64,000 nucleotides of DNA, taken from Lingula anatina (Eukaryota > Brachiopoda > Lingulata > Lingulida > Lingulidae). The stretch is taken from NCBI RefSeq assembly GCF_001039355.2, contig NW_019774637.1, positions 330,927-394,926 on the forward strand, read 5' to 3'. Both the position numbers and the translations under genes were made by a program. Under the pieces are notes generated by a model that saw only the letters and a list, made by a program, of their open reading frames with translations, was not told the DNA's origin and made no database searches. Positions 52,561 to 64,000 of the stretch are shown piece after piece (within the stretch, counting starts at the first letter, position 1; every line of letters starts with the position of its first letter).

Positions 52561-53921
52561 ACACAGATTACCTGCATTCTTAGTAATACAAAGTTTATTA
52601 ATAAATAGGAATTAATAAATATGCACAAAGTAGAACTTTTTTTCATTCCAACCAGAAGTGAAACTACACATCAGTGCTTGTAAAAAGTGCCCATTTTAAT
52701 ACACCATACATGTAGAGTCTATATTGTATGAGCTGTGAACCTACATAGAATTTACACTCCTACTTTTCCAAATATAAAATAAGTAGCATTGTTTAATAAA
52801 GTGACCAGCATAGAGCAATTTATAAAGCATTATGAAAATGTAGGTTGTAATTAACATAATTGATAATATTCAATATATATAATAATGGTGAATACAATTA
52901 AATTATTTTTATTAAAACATTTTTTCCTCTGAACTTGATCCATGGCCACTGATTTTATTATTTAATCACATTTTATCTTACTCTTTTTGAAAAGATATTC
53001 ATGCACAGCCATTTGTTACACTAATTGTTTTTCACTTAATAAACCAAATCCATTTCTAAAGCATCAATTAATGTATTGATTGTATATATGTGCATCCTAA
53101 GGTGTCTAATACATATTTTACCTTCAAATCAATGTGTTTAATTGTTTTTACATTTGGGTTCTGTGTATGTGCCAGTATACAGAGATAAGCTCTTTTAACT
53201 CTGAAAAAATGTCAATAGTCAGTTAATCATGCATATATATATATTATATGCATATATTATACATATATATATTATACACAATAATGGAGAAAAAAAAAAA
53301 GGAAAAAGGAACACACATTAAACACATGTACTGGTACTCTGATTTGCAGGAGGCATTTTCTCTTGAAAGGAGATATAACAGATTACAACTGCATGATGTT
53401 ATGTGATTGACATAATAAATAGTTTACTCCTAGACTAGAGTTTTAGGCAGTGCACATCTAATTTCGTAATTGATATGATATGATTATCTTTCAATTCCAT
53501 ATCTATTTCATCATTTCTGTGTCTATGCTGTGTTTTAACACTTCAACTTTTTGTATGGTAAGTTTTTATCAGTTTGAAGCACCCTGCATGTGTTTTGTTG
53601 AAGATTGCCAAAAAGCAAATGAAGTTATGTATATCAAGATAGTCCATAACATGTTAACACCTTGGTATTTTCCATTATTTGCTGAATATTGGCATGCTGT
53701 AATATTAAGGGACTGTTGACAGTTCTTATTTGCCAGGAAGTTGATCAATAGTAAATAATAGTGTGTGCTTGTATATTTCATTTGCCATATATTTAAAGCA
53801 TGTTATATACCAAATTTGGGCCAGTTTTGGGCCTTGCTTTGTCTTGAACTTGCATTCTGCTTGGTATAATAAAAGGAATATGAAATAAAAAGTGTTAGTT
53901 TTCTTGTAAAGAATATTATTA

Positions 53922-54193
53922 CCTCTGCCAAGGAGGCTATGTTTTCACCCCTGTTTGTTTGTTTGTCATCTTCATAACTAAAAAGTTATGGATAAATTTC
54001 GATGGCATTTTCAGGGTAGGTCAGAAATGGGTTAACTTAGAAGTGATTAGTTTTTGGTGGTGATCTGGATCTATAATCAATCAATAATAAAAAACTAAAT
54101 CATTATAGAATGAAAATTTAGGAGTGAAATGGTATTGGATGGACACTCTGCTGCCTTAGTGGAGGTCTGCGGTCTCTTATTGCTTTTCTAGTT
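53922..54193 (+). mobile_element. CCTCCGCCAAGGAGG repeat, copy 2
   Basis: Matches 17641-17890 throughout (CTGCCAAGGAGG, TTTTCACCCCTGTTTGTTTG, TTTTTGGTGGTGATCTGGAT, TTTTCTAGTT). Confidence 0.75.
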
Positions 54194-54897
54194 GCCATTA
54201 TTAATAAACTATTGTGTACACTTTGTACTTTAAAAGTATTATAAGTTCTCAACTAATGCATTTCTCAATGGTGTATAATATATTGGGAAAGGAAGGTAAC
54301 ATTTTTGAAACAGATCATTAGTCCACTATTCTGAATGTGGCCTATATTTGTAAAATTGTCAGCTCTCTCTCGTATTAATTCTCCTCTAAAACTTTATTCC
54401 TTTAAATATCTGGCCAAATAAGAATTATGCTTTGGCAATAGCATATAGCTCCCATATGATTTGAACTACTTTTGAAAGGGGACATTATTCTAGGTCAAAA
54501 ACAAATGTTGCTTTAGTTCTAAATGCTTTAGCCATCATAAATGGGTTTAAACTCTGATAAAACTATAATCAATACTTAGACAAATTATGAATCTACATAT
54601 TTAAGGTCATAGATTGTGTTGCACTTTACAGAGCACCCATACATATTCATATGTAACATGTTCTAAGGCCAAAATAAAAAAAACTTCAGACAAATGCATT
54701 GAACGATTTGGATGTGTTTATTCTCAGAACTCGCTAGTCTGAAATGCAGACCGCATACACAGCACAAATTGCGTTTTCTTAAAAGAATTTTTGTATCTTT
54801 CTGATTACCATTGGGATTTACTACCTACTGAATTCATGTCATTGTTTATATGTAATGATTGGATCAGTCCAATAAGTATTGTGGTTAGGAGGGTTAA

Positions 54898-55851
54898 GTT
54901 GACAATGGCTAACTGTTATCCGCAGGTGTAAAAGAAATGACTGAATTGCATATATTAAATTTGGTGTGGTAAAATGGTTCAAATTTTGTGAAGACCTGGG
55001 ATTTCTTTCACACAAACAAGTTAACAAGCTAACAAACAGAAAAGTATTTTTTTGAGACACGCGTTATAAATACTTATTTCATCGAGTTAAAGATGCATCT
55101 AAAAATGCATATTCATCATATATTCTAATATCATAAAACAGCCAGAAGGCCAAGCACACAGTTGGGTAGAATTCTTAAAGGAAAAAAACATACAGTCTGT
55201 GTATTCTGGAAATTCAACACCTATGGGATCTTTAATTAACTGATGGTCATTATGATTGCATACTTTTCACAAACAAATGCACCCTTGGATTCTAATTAAA
55301 GTCAATTAATTAGATTCTGTTAATTTTAAGTGCTCTCTGACCTTTTTTAAATGAATTAACACAATCTATACANAGGTTGACAATGGCTAACTGTTATCCA
55401 CAGGTGTAAAAGAAATGACTGAATTGCATATATTAAATTTGGTGTGGTAAAATGGTTCAAATTTTGTGAAGACCTGGGATTTCTTTCACACAAACAAGTT
55501 AACAAGCTAACAAACAGAAAAGTATTTTTTGAGACACACATTATAAATACTTATTTCATCGAGTTAAAGATGCATCTAAAAATGCATATTCATCATATAT
55601 TCTAATATCATAAAACAGCCAGAATGCCAAGCACACAGTTGGGTAGAATTCTTAAAGGAAAAAAACTTACAGTCTGTGTATTCTGGAAATTCAACACCTA
55701 TGGGATCTTTAATTAACTGATGGTCATTATGATTGCATACTTTTCACAAACAAATGCACCCTTGGATTCTAATTAAAATCAATTAATTAGATTCTGTTAA
55801 TTTTAAGTGCTCTCTGACCTTTTTTTAATGAATTAACACAATCTATATACA
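54898..55851. repeat. 475-bp direct duplication joined by N
   Basis: 54898-55372 and 55376-55851 are nearly identical (GTTGACAATGGCTAACTG onward) with an N at 55373 at the join. Probably overlapping contig ends. The rest of 52561-56469 is AT-rich with no gene recognised. Confidence 0.9.
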
Positions 55852-56469
55852 TCCATATGAAAGAAACAGAAAATTGAAAAATTAAGTGATATACAACATA
55901 ATCCCCATCAATTTTTATTATCTACTTTAAGTAATACTGTTTATTGTAACTGCTCTCTGACTTTTTTTAACGAATTAACACAATATTAAATATATACATC
56001 CATTTGAAAGAAACAAAATCGAAAAATGAAGTGATATACAAAGCAAGTCCACAGGTCAGTATTAACAATACACTGTAGTTGTCTCAGAATAAGACTTAAG
56101 TCCCTTTTCTTAAAAAAAAAAATTGCCAGTGCACAAATTGACTAAATATGTATTGATAACTGTTTTGGTAAAATGGAATTTGGTATGTAGAGAGCCTTTA
56201 TTTTAACATGATTTGAACAAACAAAAACAACTTTTTTATGATGAAAAACATTTAATGATTCAATATTTCTTTTATAAAGTTTAATGCAAATACAAAGTTC
56301 TTACAACTTCATGTACAGTTAGAAGGAATTTTTCTCATGCACAAATAACACATTTACAAATAAAGCATTAATTAACTTAAAGTTGGTACAATGTTGTAAA
56401 TGTTACTTGATAAATGTTTGTTAGTTTCTTATATGTATGTATTAAGTAAGCAGAAAATATTGTGCTGTT

Positions 56470-56812
56470 ATCCACATTCATATGCCTGAGAGAGCATTAC
56501 TGGCATGAGAGGGCAATACTGGCCTGATATGGCAATACTGGCCTGAGGGGACACTGCTGTTTATATATGCCAATTGTAAACCAAACATGGCTCCCACGCA
56601 CTATAGTTGCCGATCTAGAAAACTCAGCTGTTACATACTCAATTCATTGAAACATCGTTATCAAAGGTCATGATGTGTGTAATATGGTCCAAGTTATCCA
56701 AATATTACAGCAACTTGTCAAGAATATCGAGAATTGGTAAGTTATAGTGAGGTTTTCGCCTAGCAACTTCTGGTTTTCGCGGTGTTCGCGGTTTTCGTAT
56801 TTTCGTAGGACC
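56470..56812 (-). repeat. Right arm of the long inverted repeat
   Basis: Pairs with 52204-52560 and carries an extra GCGGTGTTCGCGGTTTTCG copy near the outer end. Together the arms enclose about 3.9 kb. It could be a non-autonomous element with long terminal inverted repeats, or two separate insertions of one repeat. Confidence 0.85.
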
Positions 56813-58048
56813 GGGTTAGGGTCCAAATAACCTTGGCATCTATATTACATGAAATTTGTACTTCCAAGATGACAAAGAAAAGACCATCACTAACCTCAGC
56901 AAATCTCTGCAGCTCAGCTATACAAACATTTCCCCACTTCCTTTTACTTTGAATTCTCCAGTCCCTCAAAGTAGTCAGGTCCTAGAGAAGATGCAATCCA
57001 TATATTTCGGAAGTTTCAGCAGCCTAGCGTGTCCAATTCCTGGCAAAACAAAGGTTCAGAAAATCTCATCCGCCGCGCACGATCAATATATCCCTAGCCC
57101 AATAACGTATTCGTAAGGGACTGGGGTCCACTCCGGGCTCTTTTTAATCGCTTATCCAGAGCCCAAAATGAGTTAAATTACACCTTACGTATTGATGACG
57201 TCACTTCACATTAAAGAAACTCTAATCATTCAATGAAAAAACTTTTAACTAGGTCTTGACCCGACCACTCTCTACACATGCTGAATGAATTCGGAATAAT
57301 AAAATGAATTAATTGACATTTGACGGGCTTCTTTCTTGCTTTCGGGATATAATTGCGCATGTGCAGAAGTGAAGTTCTTTGTGTCAAGCTTTGGACTGTC
57401 TATTATATCCTTGTATTTCTTTTGATATTTAATCTTTTGTGAGAATACTGTTGTGACGGCACATTGCCCTGCCTTTACCCACTACGCTGTCCCTGCGCGG
57501 AGAGCGCGCATTTGCCGTAAGTACCAAAATACCAAGAGGTACGTGTACATGGGGAGACTGTATACATAAATGATACAATGAGCTCTTCAAAGCCCTAATG
57601 AGATCTGGAAAAATGGCCATAATATTAAATAGTCAAGTTACTTATCAAACTTGTACAAAAATATGTGGAAAGAATTAAGAGCCCAGCTCATAGCTCCTGA
57701 CAATATAATATTACTCCAAACTGAGCTTAGGTTTAATCATCACTTTCATTTCTTTCATAATTTTATCATTAATTTTGCTATTATTATTCTAATAACCTCT
57801 AATATTAGGATGCAATCCACTCACTGTAAGCAAAGTGGCTCGGCAAGTGGATCAACCCTAACATACCATGTGATTATAAATGCTTTCTTCATGCATGTCT
57901 ATACTATACAATTGTGCTGCTATATCTTTCTGTTTATTTATATTCTTATTTATTTGATATAGTTAGATGTATGGTAGCATCCATGATTTGATGATTATAC
58001 CTTATGTGACATGTGCAGTTATAGAGACAACAGATTTATTAAAGAAAT
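56813..58048. other. Interval without a recognised gene
   Basis: 56860-57116 is open in more than one frame on both strands but matches nothing I recognise. 57892-57965 recurs at 59684-59757. No RNA gene or element seen. Confidence 0.5.
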
Positions 58049-58049
58049 N

Positions 58050-59684
58050 GCCTCAGTTTTCGGCCTTACAAGCTCACGGTACCCTTACCGCTGGTAAGGC
58101 CTCACAGCAGTATGTACAAAAAACTTGAGACACTTAAGTACCTGAAAGTATCCACGTTCTGACAATCTCTGTGGGTCCTCCGTTTCACCTTGTAGTATGT
58201 TAATCCAATTAAAAGTGTTTTCGTGTACCTTCAGGCACGATGTTCATAAAGTTTTGGTCATTTTATTTCAGCTTCCTCCTACATCGACACAACAGCACGC
58301 CATATTGTGGTACACTTGCGGAAAGGACGACCACCTTTTCAAGGTCGACCTCAAAATGGAGTTGACCTGTTTCACGTTTCCAATGTAAACTTTTAGCGCC
58401 CTCGGGTGACGAGTTGTGAAAAATGGTGTTTGATCCATGTAGGCAACCTAGCTCCAGTTATAATGTTTTACAAGCATTTGGCCATCCATTTGAGCTTCTG
58501 TCGAATTTGGCCTACCCTTGCCTTAAAACCTACATGAATAAATATTTGAGAAATTTTATAATTATACTATTTTATAGCAATAAAAATATATTTAAAAATC
58601 ACAAATTATTATTTTTTTTTTATTATTATTAGAAGTATTATATTTTCACCCTTAATCAAAATAATACGTGAATTACATGAATTTACTTATTTTTTTTTAT
58701 CAATTTCTTTATTTTTACTTCTTTATTTTGTTTATTTATTATTTTATGGATGACATGTTCAAGCTCTGGTGTTCTGAACACTACTGGGAGAGGACAACAA
58801 AAAAAAAATTAAATAAATAAATAAATAAATAAAAAAGATTACAGCTCAAGTCAAAAATACAAGACTGGAAATGAAAAATGAACCGCAAAACAAATCGGCG
58901 TCATTCACTCTGGGAACACAAAAAAGTTAGCAGTCATTTATTTCATTTTTGCATCACACACACGGCCTCTACATGTACACCTAAACCTCTTCCTCAAATG
59001 AAATAAAAATAAAGAAATTGATAAAAAAATAAGTAAAAAGTTTTTTCCTTTTAATGTAATTCATGTATGTATTTTGATTAAGGCGAAAATATAATACTAC
59101 TAATAATAAAAAATAAAACAATACGTGATTTTTAAATATATTTTTATTGCTATAAAATACTAAGACTAATTATAAAATTTCTCAAATATTTATTCATGTA
59201 GGTTTTAAGGCAAGGGTAGGCCAAATTCGACAGAAGCTCAAATGGATGGCCAAATGCTTGTAAAACATTATAACTGGAGCTGGGTCGCCTACATGGATCA
59301 AACACCATTTTTCACAACTCGTCACGAGGGCGCTAAAAGTTTACATTGGAAACGTGAAACAGGTCAACTCCATTTCGAGGTCGACCTTGAAAAGGTGGTC
59401 GTCCTTTCCGCAAGTGTACCACAATATGGCGTGCTGTTGTGTCGATGCAGGAGGAAGCGGAAATAAAATGACCAAAACTTTATGAACATCGTGCCTGAAG
59501 GTACACGAAAACACTTTTAATTGGATTTACATACTACAAGGTGCAACGGAGGACCCACAGAGATTGTCAGAACGTGGATACTTTCAGGTACTTAAGTGTC
59601 TCAAGTTTTTTGTACATACTGCTATGAGGCCTTACCAGCGGTAAGGGTACCGTGAGCTTGTAAGGCCGAAAACTGAGGCAATGC
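58050..59684. repeat. Large palindrome
   Basis: 58050-58735 and about 58996-59684 are inverted copies (GCCTCAGTTTTCGGCCTTAC at the left end, its complement at the right) around a 260-bp AT-rich centre. Small differences (e.g. TCACAGCAG versus a TCATAGCAG equivalent) show they are not the same bases read twice. N at 58049 abuts the left end, and the sequence just left of that N region (57892-57965) is repeated just right of the palindrome. Confidence 0.85.
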
Positions 59685-59963
59685 ATGTCTATACTATACA
59701 ATTGTGCTGCTATATCTTTCTGTTTATTTATATTCTTATTTATTTGATATAGTTAGAGCGCATTCTCAACGAATTAAGCCAGGCTTTACAAAGCCGGTGA
59801 CCTAAAAGTGGCGGACGTACATGAAAGAAAAACCGCNCAAGTGATAAAGGGGATATTGTTGAAACTTCCAGGAAAGTTAATATATCACTACATGTTTTTA
59901 TTGGCTCCAACATGCAATATAAACATATACCTTTCAATATTGTAGGAGCTACGGTCACAGAAG

Positions 59964-62900
59964 ATGATGATGAAGTACAAACTGTTCACGGGGATCTGTT
60001 GCAGGCTATACAGTGCCTCAATTGTGTCGATGAATGGAGCTTCTCACAGACATTTCTGCAGTTCATTTCTGACTGATATTTCCTCACCAGAAACTACAGT
60101 GACAGTAGGCAGCCAGACTTATGCCAGGGATGAGATGACAAACGTGACACCGCATATACTGTCCAAAGTTGGCAGCAATCTTCATAATCGAAAGTATCAC
60201 CCTCTGAACTTACTGAAGCAAAGGATTCGAGATCACTTTTACAAAAATTACGTCAAGCCACGGGGCAACCCGATATTTACTGTCGTTGATGACTTGCCAC
60301 CTGTTGTCACCATTGAACAATGTTTTGATAGCTTATTGACTCCAAAAGACCACGTGAGCCGGAAGCCATCAGATACGTATTACGTAAACAAGGACCATGT
60401 GCTTCGCACCCACACCTCGGCTCACCAGTCTGATTTGATTCGCATGGGCTGTGACCAGTTTCTTGTGATTGGAGATGTGTACAGAAGAGACACCATAGAT
60501 AAGTCTCATTACCCAGTGTTCCACCAGTGTGAAGGTGTGAGATTGTTCACAGAACGTGAGGTATGAATTTATAGATGGGAATTCAATGGATCATTGTCAC
60601 AAATCCTGGAGTAGTGCGAACTCCAATTTAGCCCATTAGTTATTTTAGTCAAATTACAACCATTTGGCTAACAAATTGACAAAAAAAAGTGGTGGTTTTG
60701 CAAAGGGAAAAAAATTGGTAGCGCTACCCCAGAGATAATTTTTTCAGTAGAGTCGAAATGTGATCTAATGGCTTGCGTACCCAATCTTATATTGGTTACC
60801 CTTCATAAAGATTTTATTTATGCAAGAGAATGCATAGATTGTGCAAATGTTAAAAGCATCCTTTATATATTAATGATGTAAAAAAATTTGGGCTACATGT
60901 TAACTAACTAATATACTTTTAAAACTTATTGAAAGTTAATTGCTCTTGAGTCCATTACATTAAGTCAAACTATTTTCAGATACTATCTGATTTTTAATCT
61001 TTCTTTGGCAGCTTTTAATCAGTAAATTCTCAGAACAGGACATGGAAGGTTTGACGGTGTTTGAGCAGGGCCCTCGTATCCCAGCCAAGCAGGCCCCTCA
61101 CACGCAGGATGCCGTCGTTCTCTTGGAGGCCGACCTGAAGTGGACACTGACGAGATTGGCTCATGATATATTTGGAAAAGGTACGTGTTTGTATGTTTGA
61201 ATGATGTCTTCATCTTAGGACATACTGGAATTGCTTTCAAATGCTTAGCACTTCGCTTACTGTATAATGTATTTTTATAGACAGAAAAAAGCCATGTAAT
61301 ATATGAATGTGGTACTCTTTACTTCTCCTTCAGGTGATACTGACAAAATATCAATTTTGGAAGTGTAACAAACCAAATTTGTTGTAACTAGGGGAGAATT
61401 CCCAGTGAGACTATCTTTCTAAGTAGATCTGCATACTTGTATAATCATCAGCTTTTCTGTATTCTGCTCAGTGCCAGGGGGAGGCTTGTTAATCTGCTGA
61501 TCTGATTGTATTTATCTAGAGTCTCCACAGAGTTGGATCAATCTACATAGAACAATAGTTTCATTGGGAATGAGCCCTGAGCAAACATTTCCCACATTTC
61601 ACTGCTTGTTTCAGATATAGAGACCCAGTGGGTGGACTGTTATTACCCACATTTCACTGCTTGTTTCAGATATAGAGACCCAGTGGGTGGACTGTTATTA
61701 CCCACATTTCACTGCTTGTTTCAGATATAGAGACCCAGTGGGTGGATTGTTATTACCCACATTTCACTGCTTGTTTCAGATATAGAGACCCAGTGGGTGG
61801 ACTGTTATTTCCCATTCACACACCCGTCCTGGGAGCTGGAGATCAAGTATAAGGGGGAGTGGCTGGAGGTGCTGGGCTGCGGGGTCATGGAGCAGGAGAT
61901 ACTTAATGAAGGTGATTATTACCTTGGCCCATGGAGTGGTTTTAGTGATGGAATTCGCCTGGTTTTGTCCAGAAATGAGGCTATTGATTGTTTGCTACTA
62001 CCATATCCTTAATATGTTTTAGTTACATATATTCATAAAGTATAATGTTAAGAGTTAATTTGTATTGTGTGTTTGTTTCTTACAATTAAAAAGATGGGAA
62101 TGTCAAGCCAAGAATTTCACCATTAGTGTTATGTACTCAAAGTTATGATAAGAAATTTCTTCAAACAACAGTTAAACTCAAGAGTTATTTGCACTCTGTT
62201 ATGAATTGTAGTTTCTCACAAGACAGCTTCTTGTACTGGAACTGTAAACTTAGAACCTTTATATCTAAAAAGAAAACTGTTAACATTTCAGCTGGAGCTG
62301 GGAACAAGGTGGGCTGGGCGTTTGGCCTGGGTCTGGAGAGGTGGGCCATGAAGATGTACGACATCCCAGATATCCGCCTTTTCTGGAGCCAGGACTCTGG
62401 CTTTCTGTCTCAGTTCAAAGTGGACGATGCCAACACACCTATTAAGTACAAAGTGAGTTATATGTAGAGATTTGTGGATATTTGTGGGTAGTTTGCAGTT
62501 TACCATAAAGATCTGTTTGCAATTGTAGAAATAAGTAAGTTAAAATATTGGTTGCAATTGCCACAAGATGCCACTGGTAGCTTTGCAAATGAACTTTAGT
62601 TTACAGCAGATGTACCTAAAAGAATTAAGAATTCATGAGTTTGAAATTGTTTGAAGAAAGAAAAAAAAAAAGAAAGGTTAAAAGAGCATTCTGTTAAGTA
62701 TGTAGTCAGATCTCGTACATGCATGCTCATATATGTATTTCACAAGTCGGGTTAATTTATTTATTAAATCATATTTTATCTATTTAATTTATTTTCTGCC
62801 ATGTTTTCAGCCCGTGAGCGTCCATCCCCAGTGTTACAATGACATCTCCTTTTGGATCCCGGACAATTACACTGAAAATGATTTCTACGACTTGGTGCGT

Positions 62901-63095
62901 GGCCTGGGGAGTGACATGGTGGAACAGGTGGAACTCATTGACAATTTCACACACCCCAAGAAGGGTCAAACCAGCCACTGCTACAGAATAACATACAGGC
63001 ATATGGACAGGGCAGTACATCAGGAGGAGGCCAATAAGATACATGCACTTATCACCGAGGCTGCTATTAATAATCTTGCAGTGGAAGTACGATAG
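59964..63095 (+). CDS. FARS2: Phenylalanyl-tRNA synthetase, mitochondrial, copy B
   Basis: Second intact FARS2. Exons: 59964-60560, 61012-61180, 61780-61911, 62292-62452, 62811-63095, each the same length as in copy A; 447 residues. Amino-acid differences seen from copy A: M21V, V25G, R143K, H144D, one R/K in the FxVDDA segment of exon 4 and one R/Q in KKG(R/Q)TSHC of exon 5. All catalytic and anticodon-domain motifs are kept. Introns are clearly homologous but differ by MITE presence and by repeat number. The duplication starts at the N at 59837 and runs to the window end. This may be the second haplotype of one locus rather than a true second gene. Confidence 0.93.
60606..60732. mobile_element. 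MITE, CTGGGGTAGCGCTA family, copy 3 (deleted)
   Basis: Same intron site as 47735-47906 but shortened by about 45 bp internally; right end GGTAGCGCTACCCCAG intact. Confidence 0.75.
61391..61577. mobile_element. MITE-like element in FARS2-B intron 2
   Basis: Orthologue of 48551-48742 with the same inverted ends. Confidence 0.7.
61591..61810 (+). repeat. 55-bp tandem array of the FARS2 exon 3 splice acceptor, 4 units (copy B)
   Basis: Potential exon starts at 61615, 61670, 61725 and 61780; the last is the real exon. Half the unit number of copy A. Confidence 0.95.
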
Positions 63096-64000
63096 CATTT
63101 TGCCCCTGCCCACGCCCCCTCCCCCCTCTCCTCACAAGGGTGTAATATATCATGATGAGCTTGAGTCAGTAATATCACCCCCCCTCCTCTCCCCTCAGAT
63201 CTGTCATTGAATTGTACTGATTGAATCACTGACACTTGTAATAACACAATAAAGGCAAAACTCCAATATTCACAAGAGTACATTACAGTTACACAGCTTG
63301 GAACAGTTTATAAAACACTGTGTGGACTCTGTGAGCTATTTTTATACATTTTTATGGCATTTTATGGCATTATCGTGTTGGGTACCTGTAATGCATTGAT
63401 TGATGCATATGAATCATTGAATTTCTGAAAAAAAAAATAAAAGAATTTAATATACAGTGTGGCTTTTTTATATTGATCAGAGGAGACGATTACAATTAAT
63501 GTTTTTTCTTTTATACTTGAAATCTAGATTGCTATTTTAAGGCAAGTGCGTTTTCATTACAGCGAGCATAATATGCAGGGTTCCTCAAAATTATTCATCT
63601 GATGAGCAATCCTGGCCAACTTAACATTTTGCATTATTTTTATACAGTAGCATGAGATAAGCCAATTGGATAGGCAATGGGATAAGTACAATAAATGTAA
63701 ATATTCCACGTAAAGGTTTACTTGTATGGAAGAATTAACGAAAAAAATTATCTTGTGCGTGCTCAGTTCTGATGACTTGTAGTATTTTAATACTAATTGA
63801 TACAGTTAAATCCGTGGCGAGTGGTGAAATTGATCACATTCAGAAATAAAAGGTGGGGTGATCCACTTATTATAAGGTGCGTCAAGTTATATATCTCTGA
63901 TAATATTCGCAATTTCTGTATAACTAGAGTGCTAAGATTTTCTTTCAGTAGTCACTTTTTTGTTTGAAAGCGTAAATAGGACGGCTAGAGGCTGATTATT
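63096..64000. other. FARS2-B 3' flank
   Basis: Repeats 51164-52063 with few differences; candidate AATAAA at 63248 and 63436. No other gene seen before the window end. Confidence 0.85.

Noticed and set aside
53480-53719. 79-codon plus-strand frame
   Set aside because: No homology recognised, AT-rich context and no supporting splice sites.

Overview
This is nuclear DNA from an intron-rich, AT-rich metazoan. All genes are standard animal housekeeping genes with short exons and GT-AG introns, set among many short inverted-repeat (MITE-like) elements. The MITE load, the repeat that starts CCTCCGCCAAGGAGG, and the apparent high heterozygosity fit a marine invertebrate, possibly a lophotrochozoan; that placement is inference. 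Five single N bases (20816, 52202, 55373, 58049, 59837) sit at the edges of near-identical or inverted repeats and look like contig joins, so several duplications here may be assembly products.

Layout. 464-8192 (+): alanyl-tRNA synthetase, lacking the exons before the window. 11157-17083 (-): a Rab5-family GTPase closest to Rab22/31, with a separate last exon ending in a CC prenylation motif. 19542-26146 (-): SS18, the BAF chromatin-remodelling subunit; its last exon appears twice, as 1498-bp copies either side of an N. 26478-29841 (+): proteasome subunit alpha 7, head to head with SS18 across 331 bp. 31383-44685 (-): three tandem nuclear transport factor 2 (NTF2) genes. 47092-51163 and 59964-63095 (+): two intact copies of mitochondrial phenylalanyl-tRNA synthetase (FARS2).

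The most unusual region is the NTF2 cluster. Copy 1 is an ordinary 124-residue cytosolic NTF2. Copies 2 and 3 have lost the ancestral start Met and extend upstream, through sequence homologous to copy 1's 5' leader, into a basic-plus-hydrophobic N-terminus that looks like a signal peptide. That N-terminal block is almost identical between copies 2 and 3 (68 of 69 bases) while the NTF2 body has diverged (13 of 29 residues identical in the rest of the exon), the pattern of a secreted multigene family. A decayed first exon of PSMA7 lies between copies 2 and 3, so the duplicated unit included PSMA7 sequence.

Other points of note: the 3' splice site of FARS2 exon 3 is repeated as a 55-bp tandem array (8 acceptors in one copy, 4 in the other); a 1.1-kb foldback element with an apparent 11-bp target-site duplication lies in SS18 intron 1; an 18-bp minisatellite abuts a Rab exon; and large inverted repeats fill the gene-poor 52-60 kb interval. 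I recognised no rRNA, tRNA or CRISPR.
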